From the NCBI GenBank assembly GCA_002492075.1, contig DKXD01000004.1:1-16269 (forward strand): a stretch of DNA of 16,269 nucleotides. The letters are read 5' to 3'. Shown piece after piece: positions 6,617-13,058 of the stretch. A model generated the notes under the pieces. It searched no databases, was not told the origin of the DNA, and worked only from the letters and a program-made list of their open reading frames with translations. This DNA is from Ruminococcaceae bacterium UBA7135. GTDB lineage: Bacteria > Bacillota > Clostridia > Oscillospirales > Ruminococcaceae. The translations under genes were made by a program, and so were the position numbers. Within the stretch, counting starts at the first letter, position 1; each line of letters opens with the position of its first letter.

Positions 6617-9301
6617 TTATCTCTTCGCCTTTTTAGCCTTTTTTTCCGCGCGTGCCGCGCTTCTGTAAGGCGTTTGCTTGCCGCCCGCGTTGGGAGCATC
6701 GGGACGCATCACCTGCTCGCGCTGCGGCGCCTGCATACGCACGGGCATAGTCAGCACGAGCTTCACGGTGTCCTCGCGGATAGCCGCTATCATCTCGTCG
6801 AACATATTAAATCCCTCAAAACGATACTCCTCAACGGGGTTGCGCTGCGCATAGCCGCGAAGTCCGATACCGTTTTTAAGCTCGTCCATAGCGTCGATAT
6901 GATCCATCCAATAGCGATCGACCGTTTTCAGCAGACAAACACGTTCAAGCTCGCGCATATTTTCCGCGCCAAACTCGTCCTCACGCAATTTGTAAAGGAG
7001 CTCGCCGCGCTTCTGGATAAGATCGATAATATCCTTTTGATCGATGTCATTAAGATCGTCTATGGAATAACGCAGATCGGTATCCATAAGATAAACGTTC
7101 ATATACTGCGAACGCAGACCGTCCAGGTTCCAGTTTTCCGCTACCGAATCGGAGCAGTATGTCTTGACGTTCGCGTCGATATCCTGCTTCATCATCTGGA
7201 TAACGTTATCGTGAATATCCTCGCCGTCAAGCACTTTTCTGCGCTGAGAGTATATCGTTTCGCGCATTTGCGACATAACGTCGTCGAAATCGAGGACGTG
7301 TTTTCTTATCGCGAAGTTGTTGCCTTCTATCTTGCGCTGAGCGCTTTCTATCGCTTTGGACAGGAACCCGACTTCAAGCGGGATATCCTCCTCGAAATTC
7401 ATGCGTTCCATAATAAGACGCACCCTGTCGCCGCCGAACAATCTCATAAGATCATCCTCCAGCGAGATATAAAAACAGCTTTCCCCGGGGTCGCCCTGAC
7501 GCCCCGCGCGCCCTCTTAACTGGTTGTCGATGCGGCGGGATTCGTGGCGTTCCGTGCCGATGATGAACAGCCCGCCCGCCTCGCGAACCTCGTCCGCCTC
7601 GGGAGCTATCTGCTCGTCATATTTTTTGATAAGCGACTGATATTTTTCGCGCGCCGCGATGATCTCCTGATCATCGGTCTCGGCGAAGCTTCTCGCGTTT
7701 TCAATAAGCTCCTCGGAATATTCGAGCTTCTTCATCTCCGCGACCGCGAGGAACTCCGAGTTGCCGCCAAGCTTTATATCCGTGCCGCGCCCCGCCATAT
7801 TCGTAGCGATGGTCACCGCGCCTTTTTTGCCTGCCTGCGCCACTATCTCCGCCTCGCGTTCGTGGTTTTTCGCGTTGAGGACCTCATGCTTTATCCCGCG
7901 CGCTTTCAGCAGCTTTGAAAGCTGTTCGGACTTTTCGATAGTTACCGTACCCACAAGCACGGGCTGTCCTTTCGCGTGACATTCCTCCACTTGATCGCAC
8001 ACCGCACGCAGCTTGCCTTGTACATTTTTGTATATCTTGTCGTGGTTATCGTTGCGGATAACGGGCTTGTTGGTGGGTATCTCGATAACGTCCAGCGAAT
8101 ATATCTGACGGAACTCGTCCTCTTCCGTCATTGCCGTACCGGTCATTCCCGAGAGCTTCTTGTAAAGACGGAAGAAGTTCTGGAATGTGATAGTAGCGAG
8201 CGTTTTGCTCTCGCGGTTGACCTTTACGCCCTCTTTCGCTTCGATAGCCTGGTGCAGACCTTGGTTATAACGCCGTCCGAACATCAAACGCCCCGTAAAC
8301 TCATCAACGATGATTATTTCACCGTCCTTGATAACGTAGTCCACATCGCGCTTCATAATCCCGTTCGCGCGTATCGCTTGATTTATGTGGTGGAGCAGCG
8401 TCATGTTCTCGGGATCCATAAGGTTCTCGACGTTGAAATACTTCTCCGCTTTCTCAACGCCCGCGGGCAAAAGGTTGCAGGTCTTTTCCTTTTCGTCAAC
8501 AAGATAGTCGCCGGTGAAGTCCTTGTCGTACTCCTCCTTGGTGTCTATCTCAACCACCTTATCCATTTTAAGCGTTTTGGCAAATCTATCCGCGCGTTCG
8601 TACATATCCGTGGACTTGTCGCCTTGACCGGATATGATAAGCGGCGTTCTCGCCTCGTCTATCAGTATCGAGTCCACCTCGTCGACAATGGCGAAGTTAG
8701 GCTCGCGCTGAACAAGGTCTTTCTTGTAAATGCACATATTATCGCGCAGATAATCGAAGCCCAGCTCGTTATTTGTGGCGTAGGTGATATCGCAGGCGTA
8801 AGCGGCGCGGCGCTGATCATTGTCAAGGTCGTGAGAGATAAGTCCGACAGTAAGCCCCAAAAAGCGGTGCACTTTCGACATCCACTCGCTGTCGCGCTTG
8901 GCAAGGTAGTCGTTACACGTTACGATATGCACGCCCTTGCCCGTAAGAGCGTTTAGATAAGCGGGAAGCGTTGCCACGAACGTTTTACCCTCGCCTGTTT
9001 TCATCTCGGCGATACGTCCTTGGTGCAGCACGATACCGCCGATTATCTGCACGGGGTAGTGCTTTATCCCGATAACGCGCGAGCTTGCCTCTCGGCATAC
9101 CGCGAACGCGTCCGGCAGAATATCGTCAAGCGTTTCGCCTTTGGCAAGCCGCTCTTTTAGCAGATCGGTCTGACTTTTCAGTTCCTTGTCACTCATTGCC
9201 TGATACTTGGGTTCAAGGTCGAGGACAGCCTGCTTTATCGGCTCTATGCGCTTTAATTCTCTTGACGAATATGTTCCGAAAATGGATTTTATAATTCCCA
9301 T
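6617..9301 (-). CDS. secA: Preprotein translocase ATPase SecA
   Basis: The essential motor that drives unfolded preproteins through SecYEG. The 894-residue chain has Walker A MKTGEGKT at 100-107 and the Walker B-type DEVD at 207-210. The preprotein-binding domain and the second helicase fold follow, the latter with VTIATNMAGRGTDIKLGG and GRAGRQGDPGES, then the helical wing and scaffold (DRYWMDHIDAMDELKNGIGLRGYAQRNP). An acidic helical insertion (EYSEELIENARSF to EADEVREAGG) lies between the last two ATPase motifs. The C-terminus is a short basic tail ending KKAKKAKR, without the Cys-rich metal-binding module that many SecA proteins carry. I chose the ATG at 9301 (MGIIKSIFG) with GAAAGG upstream; an in-frame ATG nine codons earlier would add a non-homologous stretch. 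A consensus promoter lies just upstream. Confidence 0.97.
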   Translation of the reverse strand: MGIIKSIFGTYSSRELKRIEPIKQAVLDLEPKYQAMSDKELKSQTDLLKERLAKGETLDDILPDAFAVCREASSRVIGIKHYPVQIIGGIVLHQGRIAEMKTGEGKTFVATLPAYLNALTGKGVHIVTCNDYLAKRDSEWMSKVHRFLGLTVGLISHDLDNDQRRAAYACDITYATNNELGFDYLRDNMCIYKKDLVQREPNFAIVDEVDSILIDEARTPLIISGQGDKSTDMYERADRFAKTLKMDKVVEIDTKEEYDKDFTGDYLVDEKEKTCNLLPAGVEKAEKYFNVENLMDPENMTLLHHINQAIRANGIMKRDVDYVIKDGEIIIVDEFTGRLMFGRRYNQGLHQAIEAKEGVKVNRESKTLATITFQNFFRLYKKLSGMTGTAMTEEDEFRQIYSLDVIEIPTNKPVIRNDNHDKIYKNVQGKLRAVCDQVEECHAKGQPVLVGTVTIEKSEQLSKLLKARGIKHEVLNAKNHEREAEIVAQAGKKGAVTIATNMAGRGTDIKLGGNSEFLAVAEMKKLEYSEELIENARSFAETDDQEIIAAREKYQSLIKKYDEQIAPEADEVREAGGLFIIGTERHESRRIDNQLRGRAGRQGDPGESCFYISLEDDLMRLFGGDRVRLIMERMNFEEDIPLEVGFLSKAIESAQRKIEGNNFAIRKHVLDFDDVMSQMRETIYSQRRKVLDGEDIHDNVIQMMKQDIDANVKTYCSDSVAENWNLDGLRSQYMNVYLMDTDLRYSIDDLNDIDQKDIIDLIQKRGELLYKLREDEFGAENMRELERVCLLKTVDRYWMDHIDAMDELKNGIGLRGYAQRNPVEEYRFEGFNMFDEMIAAIREDTVKLVLTMPVRMQAPQREQVMRPDAPNAGGKQTPYRSAARAEKKAKKAKR

Positions 9302-9342
9302 AGTGAAGACCTTTCTTTTGTAAATCACAAATATACATATAC

Positions 9343-9371
9343 ATTATACACCCTTTGCCCGTGTTTGTCAA
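9343..9371 (-). promoter_or_regulatory. secA: Consensus sigma-A promoter of secA
   Basis: On the minus strand TTGACA (9371-9366), 17 bases, TATAAT (9348-9343). The predicted start near 9336 gives a leader of about 35 bases. Confidence 0.9.
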
Positions 9372-9536
9372 CATAAAAATTTCGGAAATCGCGCCAAATG
9401 TGCCAAAAAATCGGAGAACTAGTCAAAAACGGTCCCGATCATCGATATATCAAGCAATACATAATGATATGCAAAACACGTTTGCGCATATTTCACAAAA
9501 AAATTATACAATTTATGAAAAAATCTAATTAAATTA
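9372..9536. other. AT-rich divergent intergenic region without a recognised gene
   Basis: Between the secA promoter and the first promoter of the plus-strand EAL gene. Open frames on either strand here are short, with no ribosome binding site or homology I recognise. A weak 6-bp inverted repeat ATATGC/GCATAT (9467-9472 with 9486-9491) is the only structure seen. Confidence 0.5.
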
Positions 9537-9565
9537 TTGAAAAAAACATTGTAAAATGCTATAAT
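9537..9565 (+). promoter_or_regulatory. Upstream promoter (P1) of the SBP-GGDEF-EAL gene
   Basis: TTGAAA (9537-9542), 17-base spacer, TATAAT (9560-9565) with an extended -10 TGC just before it. It would give a leader of about 157 bases. Confidence 0.75.
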
Positions 9566-9660
9566 ATAATAATAATTGTGTGCATTTATAGTAAACGACT
9601 TAAACAATTGCTCATTCTCCTTTTGAGAGTGGCATAAATACAAAGGTTGCATCGACTAAA

Positions 9661-9689
9661 TTGTGAAACTCTCTGTCGTTTGCTATAAT
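9661..9689 (+). promoter_or_regulatory. Proximal promoter (P2) of the SBP-GGDEF-EAL gene
   Basis: TTGTGA (9661-9666), 17 bases, TATAAT (9684-9689) with an extended -10 TGC. The predicted start is near 9696, shortly before the GGAAGGAA ribosome binding site. Its position argues against translation from the GTG at 9663. Confidence 0.7.
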
Positions 9690-9728
9690 AAGAAAACAGT
9701 CCGCTGCGCATCGGAAGGAATTGTTGTA

Positions 9729-12698
9729 ATGTTCAAAAACAGAATAAAAGCGGCGGCTTTTTCGTTAACGGTGCTGATCATCTCGCTTACGCTGCCGTTA
9801 AACAACGCGTTTGCTTCATCATCGTCAAAAGCGCGAACATATAGAATAGGCGCCAACGCTTTGTATGGCATAAGCAAAACGGAAGACGGATATTCGGGAT
9901 TGGCATACAGCTACTTAAATGCCATTTCAAGATATAACAACGATAAGTATATATACGTCGAGGGCACGGCGCAGGAGCTTTTTGAAAAGCTGAAAGACGG
10001 CGAAATAGACGCCATTCCCTGCGTTACCGAAGCGGAACGTGATATGTACGAGCGCCTTTTGGGCGGAGAGAACGGCTCTCTGTTCAAAAAGGTGGGCAGC
10101 TCGCTCTTTTTGCAGTTTAACGCGGTGTACACCTATGATAATGGGGCGTTCGCCGATACCGCTTATAATGACGTTTCCACTATTCGCCGCATGAAGATCG
10201 GCTACCTTGCCGAAAACGAGCAAAGCTACTTTAAGGACGGCAAGTGCTATTACAGCGAGATAGAGGGCGCGTCTTTCGTTGCGTACAAAACCGAAACGAC
10301 GCTGCGCAGCGACTTCATATCGGGGAAGATAGACGCGGTAATGAAGGATTGCCTGCGCTCGTGGGGAGATGAGACTATCGTTTATCGGTCTCCCGTCGGA
10401 TCCGGCTTTTTCATAACAAGATCATCGGATACAGAGTTGGAGACAAAGCTGGCAAACGGTCTGAATTCGCTGTTCACCGATTACCCGACGTTTTACGGCG
10501 ATATATATGAGCGTTATGTGTCGAATTACGGTTCGCAAAAGTTCGCTTACAGCACAGAGGCAAGCGAGTTCAAGAAAAATCACCCGGAAATAACAGTGGG
10601 CTTTAATCTTCAAAGCGACACTATGGGCTGTTACGATACCAAAAGCAACACATTAAGCGGTATGCCCGGAGCGATAATGGAAGATTTTTCCGAAAAAACG
10701 GGTATTTCAGTAAAGCTTACCGCATACTCCGACCTTACGGAATGTATGAGCGCGCTGAGAGCCGGCAAAGTTGATATGGTCTATGGCGGCGTACATTCCG
10801 ATGACCCCGCCATAAAACCAAGTGTTCGGATATCGTCTCCCGCGGTAAACGCTCCGCTTGTAATAGCGGGCAAAAACGAGACCGACCTTAACGGTTTTAT
10901 GACGATCGCGGTGGTCGGCGGCGACGTTGAAGCCCAAAGCGCTGTTGTACGTTCTTTTCCCAACGCGAACATCGTCCGCGCCGAATCCGTAAGAGAAGCG
11001 TGCAGAATGACGTTAAACGGCGACTGCAACGCGGCGTGCGTTTCGGGTTATGACGCGATATATCTGAAAAACAGCGGCTATCCCAAGCTGGAAGTGCTGC
11101 GGGTGTTCCCCGTTTGTTCCACAGAATGCTTTGCAATGCGGCAGAACGACAGAGGTCTCAGCGAGATCACAGATAATACGCTTCTTCAGCTAAACAGCTC
11201 CGACATCATCACAAGCGTTTACAATATAATTAACGTTATTGAGGATACCGAATCCGGCCGGGGCTTTATCCCTCCCATACTCATTATTATATTGGCGGGA
11301 GCCGCGGTAATCGCCGCCGGCGTTGTGGTGATAGTAATGCTGGAAACAAGACGCCGCGCCGAACTTGACCCTCTCACGGGAGGAGCGACAAAGCAGACGT
11401 TTATCGCAAAATCGCAGAAGTTGGTGAAAAAATCGGGCAATACAAAACGGGCGTTGGCGGTATTTGATATCGACAAGTTCAAGTTCATCAACGACCGCCT
11501 CGGATATGAGGAAGGCAACCGTATGCTTGAACGTATGTTCAAAACGCTTGGCGACCACATGGAAAACGGCGAAACCTACGCGCGGCTTTCCGACGACAAC
11601 TTCGCGTGCTGCATAACCGATGCTTCCGACAGCGATATAACGAACCGCCTAAATGGCGTTTTTGAAGAGTTTGAGAGAAGAAATTCGCTGTTCGTTTCGT
11701 ACCCCGTGCTGTTCAGCGCTGGCGTATGCAGATTGGATCAATGCACGGACAATTACGGCTCGATAGATTTCAATATCGCTATCGACCGCTGCAATATCGC
11801 GAAAAGAACGATAAAAGGCGAACATACAAACGCCATAGCGTTCTATGACGGCAAGATACGCGAAAAAACCCTGCGCGAAAAGGATTTTGAAAACGTTATG
11901 ACCTCGGCGCTGGAAAACCACGAGTTTTTGTGCTATATCCAGCCGAAATATGGCACGAAGTCGCGGAGAATAGAGGGTGGCGAGGCGCTTATCCGCTGGA
12001 AAAGCTCGGATTTCGGGTTCGTGTTCCCCGATGAGTTTATCCCGCTTGCCGAGAAAAACGGATTTGTTATCGAACTGGACTTTTTTATTTTGGAAGAGGT
12101 CTGTAAGGCAATGCGCCGCTGGCTGGACGCGGGTTATAAGCCCGTGCCGATCTCGGTAAATCAGTCGCGCGCGCACATGTCGCACGACGATTATATCTGG
12201 AGACTGCGCGAGATCGTCGATAAATACGCCATACCCTATGAATATATAGAGCTGGAGATCACGGAGACGATATTTACGGACAACGCCGAGCTTCTTCTAA
12301 AAATAGTACAGAAGCTGCACGACATCGGTTTCCAGCTTTCGATAGACGATTTCGGCTCCGGGTATTCTTCGCTGAATATGTTGAAGGATATCCCGGCGGA
12401 CGTGGTGAAAATAGACCGCGAGTTCTTTAACGGCACGGTAAATTCCGACAAGGGGCGCGCTGTTATTTCAACGGTGGTGGATCTCGCGAAGAAGCTGCGT
12501 ATGCACGTTATTTCCGAGGGAGTTGAAACGATCGATCAGGTGGAATTTCTTGATGAAATAAACTGCGATCTGATACAGGGATATTATTTTGCAAAGCCTA
12601 TGCCGCTCAAGGATTTTGAGACGCTTTGGTTCGACGAGATGAACGCGATTGAAGCTAAAAAGGCTCAGGGTGACGGTCATTCTTTTTCAAATGGGTAA
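9729..12698 (+). CDS. Membrane c-di-GMP phosphodiesterase with two SBP-like sensor domains (SBP-SBP-TM-degenerate GGDEF-EAL)
   Basis: A 989-residue sensor that should hydrolyse c-di-GMP in the cytoplasm in response to an outside ligand. A signal or anchor segment (about residues 5-30) is followed by two tandem bacterial SBP family 3-like domains (about 35-270 and 285-500), usually binders of amino acids or similar solutes. One membrane helix follows (about 514-538). The GGDEF domain (about 545-700) has lost its signature: the active-site loop reads R619-L-S-D-D-N-F625, so cyclase activity is unlikely. The EAL domain (about 728-965) keeps all expected motifs: EALIRW with Glu752, SVNQS, ELEITET, IDDFGSGYSSL, VKID, SEGVET and the QGYYF glutamine. 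It should therefore be an active phosphodiesterase. The ATG at 9729 was chosen for GGAAGGAA nine bases upstream. It is transcribed divergently from secA. No strong terminator follows the stop. Confidence 0.92.
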   Translation: MFKNRIKAAAFSLTVLIISLTLPLNNAFASSSSKARTYRIGANALYGISKTEDGYSGLAYSYLNAISRYNNDKYIYVEGTAQELFEKLKDGEIDAIPCVTEAERDMYERLLGGENGSLFKKVGSSLFLQFNAVYTYDNGAFADTAYNDVSTIRRMKIGYLAENEQSYFKDGKCYYSEIEGASFVAYKTETTLRSDFISGKIDAVMKDCLRSWGDETIVYRSPVGSGFFITRSSDTELETKLANGLNSLFTDYPTFYGDIYERYVSNYGSQKFAYSTEASEFKKNHPEITVGFNLQSDTMGCYDTKSNTLSGMPGAIMEDFSEKTGISVKLTAYSDLTECMSALRAGKVDMVYGGVHSDDPAIKPSVRISSPAVNAPLVIAGKNETDLNGFMTIAVVGGDVEAQSAVVRSFPNANIVRAESVREACRMTLNGDCNAACVSGYDAIYLKNSGYPKLEVLRVFPVCSTECFAMRQNDRGLSEITDNTLLQLNSSDIITSVYNIINVIEDTESGRGFIPPILIIILAGAAVIAAGVVVIVMLETRRRAELDPLTGGATKQTFIAKSQKLVKKSGNTKRALAVFDIDKFKFINDRLGYEEGNRMLERMFKTLGDHMENGETYARLSDDNFACCITDASDSDITNRLNGVFEEFERRNSLFVSYPVLFSAGVCRLDQCTDNYGSIDFNIAIDRCNIAKRTIKGEHTNAIAFYDGKIREKTLREKDFENVMTSALENHEFLCYIQPKYGTKSRRIEGGEALIRWKSSDFGFVFPDEFIPLAEKNGFVIELDFFILEEVCKAMRRWLDAGYKPVPISVNQSRAHMSHDDYIWRLREIVDKYAIPYEYIELEITETIFTDNAELLLKIVQKLHDIGFQLSIDDFGSGYSSLNMLKDIPADVVKIDREFFNGTVNSDKGRAVISTVVDLAKKLRMHVISEGVETIDQVEFLDEINCDLIQGYYFAKPMPLKDFETLWFDEMNAIEAKKAQGDGHSFSNG

Positions 12699-12776
12699 TA
12701 ATGACTAAAAACTAATTCACAATTGTCCAAAACAGAGCCTTGCTTTTGTGCATAACCGACAAAATTAAACAACCGC

Positions 12777-12805
12777 TTGACAATATGATTGTAATAAGTT
12801 ATAAT
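12777..12805 (+). promoter_or_regulatory. Consensus sigma-A promoter upstream of the second EAL gene
   Basis: TTGACA (12777-12782), 17 bases, TATAAT (12800-12805). The predicted start is near 12812, leaving an unusually long leader of about 247 bases before the coding region. The promoter is flanked by inverted CAACCGC (12770-12776) and GCGGTTG (12818-12824). Confidence 0.88.
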
Positions 12806-12817
12806 TATATTATGCAG

Positions 12818-12847
12818 GCGGTTGATTTTTTACAAAAAATCGACCGC
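12818..12847 (+). other. Strong hairpin at the 5' end of the second EAL gene's leader
   Basis: GCGGTTGATTTTT pairs with AAAAATCGACCGC (12818-12830 with 12835-12847), a 13-bp stem with one G-U around a four-base loop. The T-run is inside the stem, so on its own it is not a terminator of this transcript. It may protect the 5' end. Confidence 0.65.
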
Positions 12848-12896
12848 ACAGAAAAAATATTATACTGATTCTCAATAAAAGAGTACAAAATTCATC

Positions 12897-12921
12897 TTCT
12901 CCCCCACGAAGCGGAGGAGAA
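12897..12921. repeat. Intergenic palindrome, copy 3
   Basis: TTCTCC/GGAGAA arms around CCCACGAAGCGGA. The core is nearly identical to copy 1 (same TTCTCCCCC start, CGAAGCG centre and GGAGAA end), with imperfect inner pairing. It lies in the leader of the second EAL gene. Confidence 0.7.
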
Positions 12922-12935
12922 AGGATAAGATAAAT

Positions 12936-12986
12936 ATGTCTGCATTTAACGAGAAATCAGTATTGGCGGTAGAGCAAAAAACATAA
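12936..12986 (+). CDS. Possible 16-codon leader peptide
   Basis: ATG at 12936 opens a 16-codon frame, MSAFNEKSVLAVEQKT, ending in TAA. AAAGGA lies about ten bases upstream. It sits in the long leader between palindrome copy 3 and the terminator-like hairpin before the second EAL gene. There is no run of one amino acid as in classical attenuators and no homology I recognise, so it may be chance. Confidence 0.2.
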   Translation: MSAFNEKSVLAVEQKT

Positions 12987-12996
12987 CGATCACTCA

Positions 12997-13030
12997 AAAC
13001 AAAGAACCGAATTTCGCTTGGTTCTGTTTT
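12997..13030 (+). terminator. Weak terminator-like hairpin before the second EAL gene
   Basis: AAAACA and AGAACC (12997-13009) pair with GGTTCT and GTTTT (13020-13030), with a two-base bulge and an 11-base loop. The 3' arm ends in a short T-run. It ends about 15 bases before the ribosome binding site and could act as an attenuator. The T-run is short and partly in the stem, so efficiency is doubtful. Confidence 0.4.
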
Positions 13031-13058
13031 GACACTGTTTACGGGTAGGGGTGAGGAG

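Noticed and set aside
7976..8956. 326-codon plus-strand open frame inside secA
   Set aside because: It is an antisense shadow of a highly conserved gene; its product shows no domain.
9419..9652. 77-codon minus-strand frame in the secA/EAL intergenic region
   Set aside because: Low-complexity AT-rich translation, no ribosome site, and it overlaps the P1 promoter of the plus-strand gene.
9572..9728. Possible c-di-GMP riboswitch in the leader of the first EAL gene
   Set aside because: Neither the class I GGCAAACC/GACGCAAAGCC elements nor a convincing class II core could be found.
12812..12868. 18-codon frame starting at the predicted transcription start of the second EAL leader
   Set aside because: It would need leaderless translation and lies almost wholly within a strong hairpin; kept only as a side note in the leader finding.
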